From: Anaerohabitans sp964387285 | Lineage (GTDB): Bacteria; Zhuqueibacterota; Zhuqueibacteria; Residuimicrobiales; Residuimicrobiaceae | Reading direction: 5' to 3' | DNA: 64,000 nt | Assembly: GCA_964387285.1 (NCBI GenBank) | Contig: CAYLWO010000019.1 | Span: 1 to 64,000 of the forward strand | Shown: piece after piece, positions 1 through 8,914 of the stretch | Layout: each line of letters begins with the position of its first letter | Position numbering within the stretch: the first letter of the stretch is position 1 | Translations under genes and position numbers: made by a program | Notes under the pieces: model-generated | The model's input: the letters and a program-made list of their open reading frames with translations, nothing else | Databases searched by the model: none | Told to the model about the DNA's origin: nothing

Positions 1-186
1 TATGGTTTGACTGAATAAACAGGATGACAGAATAACAAGAATGATGAGAATGCTTATGCAGATTCTTTTATGCATGGCTGTCCCTTTGCTGTCGAAATAG
101 GCTGCAATTCAGGGGTTGTTACTTTTACGACAGTCACTCAAGGTATCGGACATTTATGGACGCACTAACCGTGCTGTTGATAACCG

Positions 187-1194
187 CTATTTTATAATCG
201 GCGTCAATACAATATTGCGATACAACACCCGGCCATGATCACCCTGTAAATAGATTGGACCAGGCACAAATTCATCGGCTGTCAAAGCGCCGCCGGTGCA
301 ACCCAGGAGCGGTTGATTATCGATAATGGTCTTGCCGTTCAGAATGACCGTGACATGACGATCACATAAAATCATGTCGACGTCCTGCCATTCGCCGGCC
401 GGTTTTTCTGCAGCTAACGTGGGAGTGATGCGGCTATAAATAGCGCCCATGTTGTGCGAGTCCAGAGGCAGACCATAGCTGTCATAGACCTGAACTTCAT
501 AAATGCCGCGCAAATAGATGCCGCTGTTGTTGCCTTTGGGAATGTTGACCTGCAGTTTCAAATTGAAATCTTCAAACACGGCGGTGGTGCGCAAATTGCC
601 ATAGTTGATGTGCGGCTGACCCTCGGTCTGCACCGGATCGTTGACCAGCACGCCGTTTTCAACTTTAAAGCCGTTTTTCGCTTCCGAGCTGGTCAGAGTC
701 CAGCCGCTTAAATCCTTGTCGTTGAACAATGTGACCGGTTTAGCGTATTTGATTTTTTTCAAGTCCGGCGCTGCCGGCAAGTCGGGAATTTTTTTACCGG
801 TGAATTTGGTCTTGCTTACGGACATGCCGTCATTGGCCGCCGCATAGCGCGTGCCTACCAGCACGTCCTGGTACAGACTGCATTCGATCCATTCGGCGGC
901 GATGTGCGTGCGCTCCGGCTTGCCGGCTGCGTCCTTGTTGCGTTCCAGTTTACGCGTACGCGAAACAACCAGTGTTTCGCCGTCCAAAAAGATATGATCA
1001 ACCGGCACTACGCTGCCGCCGTACCAGAGGAGATCACCGTCCAGATAGCCTTTTTCCTGCCGAACTTGCAGCCAACCGGCGCCGCCCGGCAAATCCAGAG
1101 CCCAGCGGCCAAGAAAGGGCGTTACATTATCTGTGGATTGCGCCGGCGCCAGAGTAATGAGGCACAGCAAAACCAGACTCGCATTTTTTAACAT
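187..1194 (-). CDS. Secreted DUF1080 (3-keto-disaccharide hydrolase-like) protein
   Basis: Predicted exported protein of 335 residues. The start at 1194 is preferred over an upstream in-frame ATG at 1239 because a strong AAAGGAG ribosome site lies just before it and a signal peptide (hydrophobic residues 6-18, then APAQS) begins there. Residues about 20-125 form a small beta-rich N-terminal region. Residues about 150-335 look like the DUF1080 concanavalin-like fold: LFNDKDLSGW near its start, a central NNSGIYLRGIYEVQVYDS stretch and a terminal YLQGDHGRVLYRNI stretch. The family acts on or binds sugars, and some members hydrolyse 3-keto-glycosides; the substrate here cannot be read from sequence. 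It is monocistronic and divergent from the peroxidase gene. Confidence 0.85.
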   Translation of the reverse strand: MLKNASLVLLCLITLAPAQSTDNVTPFLGRWALDLPGGAGWLQVRQEKGYLDGDLLWYGGSVVPVDHIFLDGETLVVSRTRKLERNKDAAGKPERTHIAAEWIECSLYQDVLVGTRYAAANDGMSVSKTKFTGKKIPDLPAAPDLKKIKYAKPVTLFNDKDLSGWTLTSSEAKNGFKVENGVLVNDPVQTEGQPHINYGNLRTTAVFEDFNLKLQVNIPKGNNSGIYLRGIYEVQVYDSYGLPLDSHNMGAIYSRITPTLAAEKPAGEWQDVDMILCDRHVTVILNGKTIIDNQPLLGCTGGALTADEFVPGPIYLQGDHGRVLYRNIVLTPIIK

Positions 1195-1452
1195 GAAATT
1201 CTCCTTTATTGATGAAAATAAATAATGCTGAATATACATTTTTCCCGGCAGGAAATCAAATTCTATTTGATTGGGGAATTTTCAGGTTCGAAATATGTTT
1301 TATATGATGATAAGCTTTATTGACCGTAGAGATCACCAAGAACGCGGAGGCCTGACCATGCAAAAGGGAATCCGTTTCTTCCGTGTGCGCTTTTTAAAAC
1401 ACCCTTGACAAGGTTTACAGCCTTTTCCAGGATAAATTTTCAGGAGGAAGAT

Positions 1453-1917
1453 ATGGCTGATTTACAACCCGGGGCTAAAGCCCCTGATTTCGCCTTGCCG
1501 TCCAGTGATGGCGGTGTGGTTCGTCTCAAGGATTTCAAAGGCAAAAAACGCGTGGTATTGTATTTTTACCCCAAGGACAACACCTCCGGATGCACCAGGG
1601 AGGCCTGTTCGTTTCGCGACTATAGCCAACGGCTGGCAGATAAAGACACGGTGGTCCTGGGGGTGAGCGCCGACAGTCTAGAGTCGCATGAAAAATTTAT
1701 CAAGAAATACAATCTTAATTTCCCGCTGTTGGCTGATGTGCAGCACAAGACCGCCGAGGCCTACGGCGCCTGGGGTGAAAAAAGTATGTATGGAAAAAAG
1801 TATTTTGGAATGATCAGAAAAACCTTTATTATTGGCAAGAACGGCAAACTGGAGCATGTGTTCCACAAGGTCAAACCCGAGGAGCACGGTAAAGAGGTGT
1901 TGAGCCTGTTAACCTGA
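1453..1917 (+). CDS. bcp: Thiol peroxidase, Bcp-type peroxiredoxin
   Basis: Peroxiredoxin of the Bcp/PrxQ class, 154 residues, the usual family length. It reduces hydrogen and organic peroxides using thioredoxin-type electron donors in the cytoplasm. The peroxidatic cysteine is in TSGCTREAC, and the second cysteine five residues later is the resolving cysteine of the atypical 2-Cys subtype. The start at 1453 follows a clean AGGAGG (1442-1447); an upstream TTG at 1405 in the same frame has no such site and would add an unlikely extension. A hairpin repeat follows the stop, before the next gene. Confidence 0.95.
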   Translation: MADLQPGAKAPDFALPSSDGGVVRLKDFKGKKRVVLYFYPKDNTSGCTREACSFRDYSQRLADKDTVVLGVSADSLESHEKFIKKYNLNFPLLADVQHKTAEAYGAWGEKSMYGKKYFGMIRKTFIIGKNGKLEHVFHKVKPEEHGKEVLSLLT

Positions 1918-1942
1918 TGCCGGAATTGAGCGATATAAACAA

Positions 1943-1969
1943 CTTGTGAAGGTTGGCAACCTTCGCAAG
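1943..1969. repeat. Intergenic palindrome, copy 1 of a dispersed repeat
   Basis: A 12-base-pair hairpin with one G.U pair: CTTGTGAAGGTT, loop GGC, AACCTTCGCAAG. It sits between bcp and the LarA-like gene. A closely related palindrome occurs at 15351-15383, so this is a dispersed element rather than a plain terminator; no T-run follows it. Confidence 0.6.
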
Positions 1970-2012
1970 GTTTCTATCAGGTGAGAACAAACTAAAGCAA
2001 GGGTTGAGCAAT

Positions 2013-3269
2013 ATGCGACTCGACTATGGTCATTCCTATATCGAGTTCTCGCCGCCTGCAGGCGTTGATTGGCGTACGCTGGAACCGGATATGGAGGCAA
2101 AGCAACCTTCAGTTTCTTTGATCAATGTCATTCATGATTTGTTGCGACAATTGTCTGAATCCGGTTTGCAGAAAGGAAAACGGATTCTGCTCGTTGTTCC
2201 GGATCACACGCGCCGCTGCCGGCTCGATGAAATTTTACGGGGTTTGCTGCCGGCGTTAACGAACAAGTTCAATCCGCAAATAGAGATTCTGGTTGCGAAT
2301 GGCAGCCATGTCCTGCAGCCGGAAGAAATCATTCGTAATCTGGTCGGCGCCGATATTTATCACGATTATCCGGTGATGCAGCACGACAGCCACGATACCA
2401 ACGCATTGTACTATTGGGGTCAAACCCGTATGGGTACGCCGGTCTACCTGAACAACAAAGTGCGACAGGCGGATTTTATCATTACCATCGGCGGTACGCT
2501 GTTTCACTATTTTGCCGGATATGGCGGCGGTCCGAAAATGCTTTTCCCTGGCGTGGCCGGTTATGAATCCATTCGCGTCAATCATCAGCGCACCATTGAT
2601 GCGGCCGGCGCTGCGTTTCATCAGAATTGCCGGGAAGGCCATTTGGAGGACAATCCGGTGTTTCAGGACCTGGCCGAGGTGGGCGACAGTTTTAGCAATC
2701 TTTTGTCCGTTCAGGTCGTTCTCGATCCGCAAAAAGAATTGGTTTTTGCGCAAGCCGGTCCTTTGCTCAGCGTGCACCGACGCGCCTGCGCGCAGGTGGA
2801 TGTCTCCTATCGTCTGCCGATCAGGGAACAGGCGGACGTTGTTGTAGCCAGCGCCGGCGGTTTTCCTGCAGATGTCAATTTAATCCAGTCGCACAAATCG
2901 TTGCACCATGCTTTTCAGGCGGTAAAAGAAGATGGCTTTATTGTTTTACTGGCTGAATGCGAAGAGGGAGTGGGTTCCAAAACCTGCATGCCCTATTTTG
3001 ATGCCGCAGATTCCGTCGCCATGGGTAAGCAACTGTTGCATGATTACAAGATCAATGGACAGACCGCCCTGGCAATACGCATGAAAGCAGAAAAAGCTCA
3101 AATTTTTCTGTTATCAAAACTGGATCCTGAACTGGTGGCAAAAACGGGAATGACAGGAGTACGGTCGATAGACCAGGCCTGGCGGGAAATTGCGGCAAAG
3201 CTTTCGGCTCGTGCGGTTGGATATATTATGCCCAAGGCATCCATCTATATGCCGGTGTTCGGCGTCTGA
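2013..3269 (+). CDS. LarA-family nickel-pincer racemase/epimerase
   Basis: Member of the LarA (DUF2088) family, 418 residues, whose founder is lactate racemase with a covalently bound nickel-pincer nucleotide. The catalytic set is complete: the DHTRR motif (D64, R67), H99 in NGSH, H165 and K175 in a FHYFAGYGGGPK stretch, and H191 in RVNH. The spacing of these last four residues matches the founder exactly (offset of nine), with the lysine that attaches the cofactor present. The substrate may be lactate or another 2-hydroxy acid. LarB, LarC and LarE, needed to make the cofactor, are not in this window. The start at 2013 is chosen because an upstream ATG at 1953 would translate through a palindromic repeat; the ribosome site is weak. 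Confidence 0.85.
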   Translation: MRLDYGHSYIEFSPPAGVDWRTLEPDMEAKQPSVSLINVIHDLLRQLSESGLQKGKRILLVVPDHTRRCRLDEILRGLLPALTNKFNPQIEILVANGSHVLQPEEIIRNLVGADIYHDYPVMQHDSHDTNALYYWGQTRMGTPVYLNNKVRQADFIITIGGTLFHYFAGYGGGPKMLFPGVAGYESIRVNHQRTIDAAGAAFHQNCREGHLEDNPVFQDLAEVGDSFSNLLSVQVVLDPQKELVFAQAGPLLSVHRRACAQVDVSYRLPIREQADVVVASAGGFPADVNLIQSHKSLHHAFQAVKEDGFIVLLAECEEGVGSKTCMPYFDAADSVAMGKQLLHDYKINGQTALAIRMKAEKAQIFLLSKLDPELVAKTGMTGVRSIDQAWREIAAKLSARAVGYIMPKASIYMPVFGV

Positions 3270-3273
3270 TTCT

Positions 3274-3804
3274 TCAGGCGGCGAGCAATTTCTCTTTAAG
3301 ATCTTGCGCCCATTCCGCGATAAAAGCCCAGTCGCGCGTATCCACGCTTCCTTGGGTGGGTATGCCGGTCTTTTCCAACACGCGCCGCATGAGCATTTGC
3401 ATCACCGGATTCAATTTATCGAAATCAATTTTACCGCCAAACGCCTCGGCGCTGATGAATTGCAGTTCCGGATATTTCTCGTTGATAACGGATAAATACT
3501 CATTCTTGACTTTTTCCCGTCCAGCTGTGCAGTTGGCCATCAGACACACCAGGAATACCGCCAGTTTTTTTTCAGCCAATTCCACACGATAACGAGCCAA
3601 AAAATCCAGAATCGTAGCCAGGGGCATATCAGCACGCACCGAGCTGGCAAGAACAATAACATCCTGGTCCGTCACTTTTGTGACCTGATCCATGGATTGC
3701 ACCTGGACATGAAAGGATCTCTCTTCCGCCAATATCTGTCCCACTTTGTCGGAAATTTCCTGTGTTGCGCCGTAGCCGCTGCTGTAGGCGAGAAGAATAT
3801 TCAT
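3274..3804 (-). CDS. Flavodoxin-domain protein (HemG-like)
   Basis: A 176-residue flavodoxin-fold protein. The N-terminal strand NILLAYSSGYGATQEIS supplies the phosphate-binding loop for FMN. The remainder, with an FLARYRVELAEKKLAVFLVC segment and a C-terminal helical tail, resembles the Flavodoxin_5 group that includes the protoporphyrinogen oxidase HemG. A redox role is likely; heme synthesis is only one possibility since no hem gene is adjacent. It converges on the LarA-like gene with four bases between the stops. Confidence 0.8.
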   Translation of the reverse strand: MNILLAYSSGYGATQEISDKVGQILAEERSFHVQVQSMDQVTKVTDQDVIVLASSVRADMPLATILDFLARYRVELAEKKLAVFLVCLMANCTAGREKVKNEYLSVINEKYPELQFISAEAFGGKIDFDKLNPVMQMLMRRVLEKTGIPTQGSVDTRDWAFIAEWAQDLKEKLLAA

Positions 3805-3928
3805 GTTGTTTCCATTCCGCTTGAATTGACTGGCAATTAATCGTAAAAGTTAATATTTTCCTATACCATTTACAACAACCAGTAATAACATCATGATAGT
3901 GCAAAAAATTCCATAAAATTTAACAAAT

Positions 3929-5245
3929 ATGCGCATTCTATTAATACAGCCGGCTATCGAGGACTTTTATACTACGCCCATTCGTTTTTATCCATTGGGA
4001 TTGGCTTATGCGGCAGCTGTTCTGCAACAGCGCGGTCACCAGGTTAAAATACTGGACAGCCTTACTCCTCTACATAAAAAACAACGGCCGATTCCGGCGG
4101 AACTGGGCTATCTGACGCCTTTGTTTAGGCAAAATCCTTATTTGTTTCAACGCTATTACCGATTTGGCGCTGAAGATAGTGCTCTCGTTCGTATAGCTGC
4201 TTTTTGGCAGCCGGATTTAATCGGCATTTCCAGTCAGTTCACAGCCTATTTTGATCAGACCGCCGGCCTGGCAACGGCATTACATCAACAGCTGAATGTC
4301 CCTATCTTTCTTGGGGGACATCATGCGACCGCTTTCGACCGGGAAATTAAAGAAAAATTGCCTTTTGTCCAACAGGTCTTGTCCGGTCCGGCTGAGACGG
4401 CATTGCCGGGCTATATGCATGCGTTCGATGGTCTGCCGGCTGATCCGGTGGATTGGCGCAGCCTGCAACCGGCGCACGCGTTGTTGGAAAACGGCGCTTA
4501 CCGAATCGGTAAGAAATGCAGTGTGTCGATTAACGCCAGTCGTGGTTGTCCGTTTCAATGTGATTTTTGCAGTGTGCACGCCATGTTCGGCAAGGCGATC
4601 AGCTATCGCACCATTGACTCGGTTCTGGAGGAGATGCATTGGAATTTTCTGCACAAACAAGTTCGTGTTTTTAATTTTGAAGATGATAATCTGGCCTGGA
4701 ACCGGGAATGGTTTCTGCAGTTTTTACATGAGGTGCAACATGATCCCCATTTGCGTCCCATCGAGTTGACCGCCATGAACGGGTTGTGCCATGCCGTATT
4801 GGATGAAGAGCTGTTGCTGCAAATGAAAGCGGCCGGATTCAAAGAGCTCAATCTTTCTTTTGTCACTCAAGACGGAGCATTGCAGAAGCAACATCTGCGA
4901 CCGAGGCAAGGCGATTTTGACGAGCTGGTACGCGCAGCCCGGAAACTCGGTTTTTTCATCACCGTCTATGTGATCATTGGCCTGCCGGATCAAACCTATG
5001 ATGAGGTCAAGGAAAGCATCGACTATTTACTGGGCCTCAATGTTCTGGTCGGGCCATCGGTTTTTTACATCCCCCCGGCCAGCCGCCTCTATGAACAGCT
5101 GGACATTGCCGAGGCCTTGCGCCGGCAATGGAGTCTGTATCGTTCCTCTGCGTTTGCAGTGGAAACCGAACATCTGACGCGCAGTCAGTTGATAGCCTTG
5201 TTTGCTTATGCCAGACAGAATAATCTGGCAAGACGTGGAAAATGA
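3929..5245 (+). CDS. B12-binding-domain radical SAM protein
   Basis: A 438-residue radical SAM enzyme. The N-terminal part (about 1-150) has the Rossmann-like cobalamin-binding organisation seen in this class (RILLIQPA at the start, a later FLGGHHAT segment). The iron-sulfur cluster motif is C207-x3-C211-x2-C214 in GCPFQCDFC. The middle and C-terminal parts have the TIM-barrel pattern (FEDDN, a later GLPDQTYDEV segment). The product cannot be inferred; these enzymes methylate or rearrange unactivated carbons. Its stop overlaps the start of the next gene by four bases, so it is translationally coupled to an RNA methyltransferase. Confidence 0.88.
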   Translation: MRILLIQPAIEDFYTTPIRFYPLGLAYAAAVLQQRGHQVKILDSLTPLHKKQRPIPAELGYLTPLFRQNPYLFQRYYRFGAEDSALVRIAAFWQPDLIGISSQFTAYFDQTAGLATALHQQLNVPIFLGGHHATAFDREIKEKLPFVQQVLSGPAETALPGYMHAFDGLPADPVDWRSLQPAHALLENGAYRIGKKCSVSINASRGCPFQCDFCSVHAMFGKAISYRTIDSVLEEMHWNFLHKQVRVFNFEDDNLAWNREWFLQFLHEVQHDPHLRPIELTAMNGLCHAVLDEELLLQMKAAGFKELNLSFVTQDGALQKQHLRPRQGDFDELVRAARKLGFFITVYVIIGLPDQTYDEVKESIDYLLGLNVLVGPSVFYIPPASRLYEQLDIAEALRRQWSLYRSSAFAVETEHLTRSQLIALFAYARQNNLARRGK

Positions 5246-5790
5246 AAGCCGGTTGGATCATGCGAAAACTTTCTTTTGAAGAGCTGCAACAACAACACGA
5301 CCAGTCCCCTGATGCCGGCGAACGTCTGCGTATGCCGGTGGCGGTAATCCTGGACGACATTCGCAGCTTGCACAACGTGGGCGCCGTGTTTCGCACAGCG
5401 GATGCGGTAGCGGTGGAGCACCTCTATCTCTGCGGCATTTCCGGCACGCCGCCGCGGGATGAAATTCGCAAGACCAGTCTGGGTGCGGAAGAGACCGTTC
5501 CCTGGTCCTATCATACGGATGCGGTGCCGGTGATAGAAGAATTGCGGCAACGCGGATATCAAATCGTCGTTTTGGAGCAAACCACTGCCAGCATCGATTA
5601 TGGCTGCGCCGAGTACCGGTTTCCGCTCTGTTTGGTCATCGGTCATGAATATAACGGTGTTGCTGATAAATTGGTTGCCATGGCGGATATGGCCGTTGAT
5701 CTGCCCATGTGCGGGATCAAACACTCCCTTAATGTATCCGTAGCGTTTGGCGTGGCGGTGTATAAAATATTTGAACGCTGGAAAGGATGA
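5242..5790 (+). CDS. TrmH/SpoU-family RNA 2'-O-methyltransferase
   Basis: SPOUT-class methyltransferase of 182 residues that transfers methyl groups from SAM to ribose 2'-OH in tRNA or rRNA. All three SPOUT motifs are visible: motif 1 in IRSLHNVGAVFRTAD (N45, R51), motif 2 in LVIGHEYNGV, and motif 3 in a SLNVSVAFGVAVY stretch that forms the trefoil knot. There is no N-terminal substrate-binding extension, so it is a minimal enzyme and the target nucleotide cannot be assigned. The ATGA overlap with the radical SAM gene supports this start. The next gene begins six bases downstream. Confidence 0.9.
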   Translation: MKAGWIMRKLSFEELQQQHDQSPDAGERLRMPVAVILDDIRSLHNVGAVFRTADAVAVEHLYLCGISGTPPRDEIRKTSLGAEETVPWSYHTDAVPVIEELRQRGYQIVVLEQTTASIDYGCAEYRFPLCLVIGHEYNGVADKLVAMADMAVDLPMCGIKHSLNVSVAFGVAVYKIFERWKG

Positions 5791-5796
5791 CGGGTT

Positions 5797-6000
5797 ATGT
5801 TGCCAAGTGTTAAACAGCTCTGGCAGAATGCCGACGGATTCGGCAAGCGCGGTTGGCTCTATTCATTCATCGGCCTGATCGGATTGTACTATGCTCTGAT
5901 TTTTGATCAGCCCATCAAATGGTTTGCGGTGATCATCTGGTTCTTTCTGCTCTGCTTGGGCGTCTCGCTTATCCAGCGCAAAAAAAGACGGAATTCATGA
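5797..6000 (+). CDS. Small two-helix membrane protein, unknown
   Basis: A 67-residue protein with two probable membrane helices (about 19-35 and 41-58) and a basic C-terminus (RKKRRNS). I do not recognise the family. It sits inside a tightly spaced gene run, six bases after the methyltransferase gene and overlapping the M1 peptidase start by four bases, which argues that it is real. Function unknown. Confidence 0.6.
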   Translation: MLPSVKQLWQNADGFGKRGWLYSFIGLIGLYYALIFDQPIKWFAVIIWFFLLCLGVSLIQRKKRRNS

Positions 6001-7970
6001 CACGGCCTCATCTGGAATTTTGGGGATTGCTGTTGCTGGCAACCTCGTTATGGAGTCAGGGCAAGTATAGAAATCCGACGCTGGTCGTGCCGTTAAATAA
6101 AAATTGGGCAGAGATAAATCCCATCGATGTGCTGGTCTATCGGACTCGATTGACGCTGCTGCCGAAGCAGCGTGCTCTGTCGGGTAGCGTAGAAGTGACG
6201 CTCAAGCCGATCGAAACGATATCTTTTTTTTATCTGGATCTGATGGATTTGACCGTTGATTCTCTGGTCTGCAAAAATCAACTATTGAACTTTCAGCAAA
6301 CGAATGCCCGGGTTCAGGTGAATCTGGGCCGGTCAATGAGCAAACAGGATACCCTGCAATTCACCGTTTATTATCACGGTCATCCGGGCAACAGTGGTTA
6401 TGGCGGCATGTTCTTCAGCGATCGATTTGTCTATACCGTCGGTCAAGGCATTACTTCAAATCCACCTTCCATGACCCGTTACTGGATGCCGTGTCATGAT
6501 GAACCATCGGACAAAGCGTTGTGGTTTTTAACTGTGACCGCGCCGAAACCATGGTTTGTCGTATCGAACGAACCTTGGACGGACGAGGTCGTTGCCGACA
6601 GCGACATCACCTTTATCAAGGCTAAAACGACCGTTCCCATTGCCACTTATTTAATGGCCATCACCGCCGGCGAGTTCTCCGCGTTTACAGATCAGGCCGT
6701 CTCTCTGAACGGCCAGACGATTCCTCTTTTTTATTATGCCTGGCCAGAACATGCTGCCAGGGCCAAAATTGATTGGGCTAATACCGGCCGCATGCTGGAA
6801 TTTTTCGAGACCGTGTTTGGTCCCTATCCCTTTGCTTCTTACGGTATGGTGGAAACAGCCATGCGCGGCGCCATGGAACATCAAACCATGACCTCGTTCT
6901 CCTCCTCCTTAATTACCGGCGATGGTCTGTATGAGGACATTGTGGCGCATGAATTAGCGCACCAATGGTGGGGTGACTGGGTGACCCCGTCCACTTGGCA
7001 GGATATCTGGTTGAACGAGGGTTTTGCGTCTTATGCCGAAGCATTATGGGAAGAGCATCTGCATGGCAAGCAGGCATTACAGGCCTATATGAATCAGTTT
7101 CAGACCGCCTATCTTGTAGAGGCGGGCAGAAGGGGGCATTTCAGCATTTATGATCCGGTTTACGCCTGGGGCGCCACGGTATATGAAAAAGGCGCCTGGG
7201 TATTGCATATGTTGCGATTCATCATGGGCCAGGAACGTTTTTTTCACGCCTTGCGATTGTACGGACAACGCCATAGTTACGCTAATGCTGTCACTGAGGA
7301 TTTTAGCGCAGTCGTGACCGAGGTGCAGGGAGAAGAGATGGAATGGTTTTTTCAGCAGTGGATTTACCAGGCAGGATTGCCGAATTTGCGCGTGGTCTGG
7401 GAAAGCCGTCGGACAGAAAATCATGCGTTTGAACTGACCCTGGTTATTGAGCAAAAGCAGGAAAAAATGCCGGTTTTTAAAACCGGATTGGAGGTGGAAA
7501 TCCGGACCGCATACCGGGTGCTACGCGATACCTTATTGCTTACACAGAGGCAGCATGCTTTTTCCTTCAAGCTTGACGAACAGCCGACGCAGGTCGTTTT
7601 TGATCCTGATGGCTGGTTGTTGAAAAAAATGACCGTGAGCGGTCAATCCCTGCCCGCCGATCTGACCATCGATTGTACCGGATTAACAGAAAGTTATCCA
7701 AATCCTTTTGCACCGAATGAGCATCAAATAGTCAGGTGGCAACTGTGGGTTGCTGAACAAAAATCACCGGCGCCTTTAACTCTGAAAATTTTCGATTGCA
7801 TCGGCCGGGAGGTTGCTGTGATAATGGAACAGAAAATTATTGCAGGACTGTACACGTTGGAATGGGATGGAAAGAATAAAGATGGCGTTTTTCCCGCCGC
7901 CGGCCTTTATTTTGCGCGATTGCAGGGACCGGGAATCGATCTGGTGAAAAAAATGGTGCTGTTGCGCTAG
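5997..7970 (+). CDS. Secreted M1-family aminopeptidase with T9SS sorting domain
   Basis: Zinc metallopeptidase of the gluzincin M1 family, 657 residues. A short signal peptide (about 1-21) precedes an N-terminal beta domain. The zinc motif is HELAH at 318-322 with the third ligand E341, the expected HExxH-x18-E spacing. The exopeptidase motif usually written GxMEN appears as GAMEH (291-295), an unusual Asn to His change at the site that binds the free N-terminus. The C-terminal 90 residues are a type IX secretion sorting domain (SYPNPFAPNE, then an IAGLYTLEWDG segment and a final KKMVLLR). The protein is probably exported and anchored to or released from the cell surface for peptide digestion. 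The start overlaps the preceding stop by four bases. Confidence 0.93.
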   Translation: MTRPHLEFWGLLLLATSLWSQGKYRNPTLVVPLNKNWAEINPIDVLVYRTRLTLLPKQRALSGSVEVTLKPIETISFFYLDLMDLTVDSLVCKNQLLNFQQTNARVQVNLGRSMSKQDTLQFTVYYHGHPGNSGYGGMFFSDRFVYTVGQGITSNPPSMTRYWMPCHDEPSDKALWFLTVTAPKPWFVVSNEPWTDEVVADSDITFIKAKTTVPIATYLMAITAGEFSAFTDQAVSLNGQTIPLFYYAWPEHAARAKIDWANTGRMLEFFETVFGPYPFASYGMVETAMRGAMEHQTMTSFSSSLITGDGLYEDIVAHELAHQWWGDWVTPSTWQDIWLNEGFASYAEALWEEHLHGKQALQAYMNQFQTAYLVEAGRRGHFSIYDPVYAWGATVYEKGAWVLHMLRFIMGQERFFHALRLYGQRHSYANAVTEDFSAVVTEVQGEEMEWFFQQWIYQAGLPNLRVVWESRRTENHAFELTLVIEQKQEKMPVFKTGLEVEIRTAYRVLRDTLLLTQRQHAFSFKLDEQPTQVVFDPDGWLLKKMTVSGQSLPADLTIDCTGLTESYPNPFAPNEHQIVRWQLWVAEQKSPAPLTLKIFDCIGREVAVIMEQKIIAGLYTLEWDGKNKDGVFPAAGLYFARLQGPGIDLVKKMVLLR

Positions 7971-8049
7971 ACGGGAATGTAAATTTTTAGCTATTCTCGT
8001 TTTTTAATGAACAAGTACAAAGTAAATACAAAAAATCAGGAGTAAAAAA

Positions 8050-8817
8050 ATGTCCTCAATTCAAATCAATCTTGCCGGCAAAACAGCTCTGGTTACCGGC
8101 GGCTCGCGCGGCATTGGGCGCGCAATTGCCGTGCGACTGGCAGAGGCCGGCTGCGATGTCGCCATCAATTATTTGCGGCAACGAACGGCAGCGGAGGAAA
8201 CCTGTGCAGCCATTCGCGCTGCCGGCGCGCGCGCACTGGCCATCCGCGCCAATGTAGGCGAACAGGAGAATATCCCGCCGATGATTGATGAGATCAAGAA
8301 AACCTTCGGCCGCCTGGATATTCTTGTCAGCAATGCCGCTTCCGGCGTACTCAAGCCGGCTTTGGAATTGACGGAAAAGCATTGGCACTGGACCATGGAT
8401 ATCAACGCCGGCACCTTGTTGCCGTTGACGCAGCAGGCCATTCCTTTGATGGGAGAAAAGGGCGGGCACATCATTGCGGTCTCCAGCCTGGGGTCGGTGC
8501 GCGCCATTCCCAATTATGCAGCCGTAGGCGCATCCAAGGCTGCGCTGGAATCGTTGATTCGCCATTTGGCGCTGGAACTAGCGTCAAAAAAGATCAGCGT
8601 CAATGCCGTGTCTGCCGGCGTCGTCGACACTGACGCTCTCAAGCACTTTCCCAATCGGGACGAGATGTTGAGTCATTCAGCGGAACGTACGCCGACCGGT
8701 CGCTTAACCACGCCGGAAGACGTGGCCAATATCGTGCTCTTTTTGTGCAGTGATTTGGCGTCGCAAATGCAGGGACAGACCGTGGTGGTGGACGGCGGTT
8801 ATTCCATTATGGGATAA
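8050..8817 (+). CDS. fabL: Enoyl-ACP reductase FabL (NADPH)
   Basis: Short-chain dehydrogenase/reductase, 255 residues, very close in sequence pattern to Bacillus subtilis FabL, which performs the last reduction of fatty acid elongation. The cofactor loop is TGGSRGIG (16-23). The catalytic pair follows the enoyl-reductase spacing Y156-x6-K163 (NYAAVGASK) rather than the Y-x3-K of ordinary SDRs. Other FabL-specific stretches are NAASGVL, SSLGSVR and DTDALKHFPNR. It is preceded by a good CAGGAG ribosome site and followed by a terminator. No other fab gene is adjacent, so it stands apart from the fatty acid cluster. Confidence 0.93.
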   Translation: MSSIQINLAGKTALVTGGSRGIGRAIAVRLAEAGCDVAINYLRQRTAAEETCAAIRAAGARALAIRANVGEQENIPPMIDEIKKTFGRLDILVSNAASGVLKPALELTEKHWHWTMDINAGTLLPLTQQAIPLMGEKGGHIIAVSSLGSVRAIPNYAAVGASKAALESLIRHLALELASKKISVNAVSAGVVDTDALKHFPNRDEMLSHSAERTPTGRLTTPEDVANIVLFLCSDLASQMQGQTVVVDGGYSIMG

Positions 8818-8838
8818 GTGCATGACCCGTTTTGGAGT

Positions 8839-8860
8839 GCGCCGGCTTGCCGGCGCTTTT
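8839..8860 (+). terminator. Intrinsic terminator after fabL
   Basis: The self-complementary arms GCGCCGGC (8839-8846) and GCCGGCGC (8849-8856) are followed by TTTT. With a realistic loop the stem is about six G-C pairs. It lies 21 bases after the fabL stop. Confidence 0.65.
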
Positions 8861-8914
8861 CGCGCGTCCGCGTCCGCGCGTTGAAAGAGGTTGTCTAAAA
8901 AGTAACTTTCGTAA

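Noticed and set aside
75..90. TGGCTGT-N4-TTGCT, another -24/-12 look-alike
   Set aside because: Spacing is right, but it departs more from consensus than the other three and points into the end of a gene on the opposite strand.
1405..1438. TTGACA followed by TAAATT before bcp
   Set aside because: The spacer is 22 bases, too long for a sigma-70 promoter.
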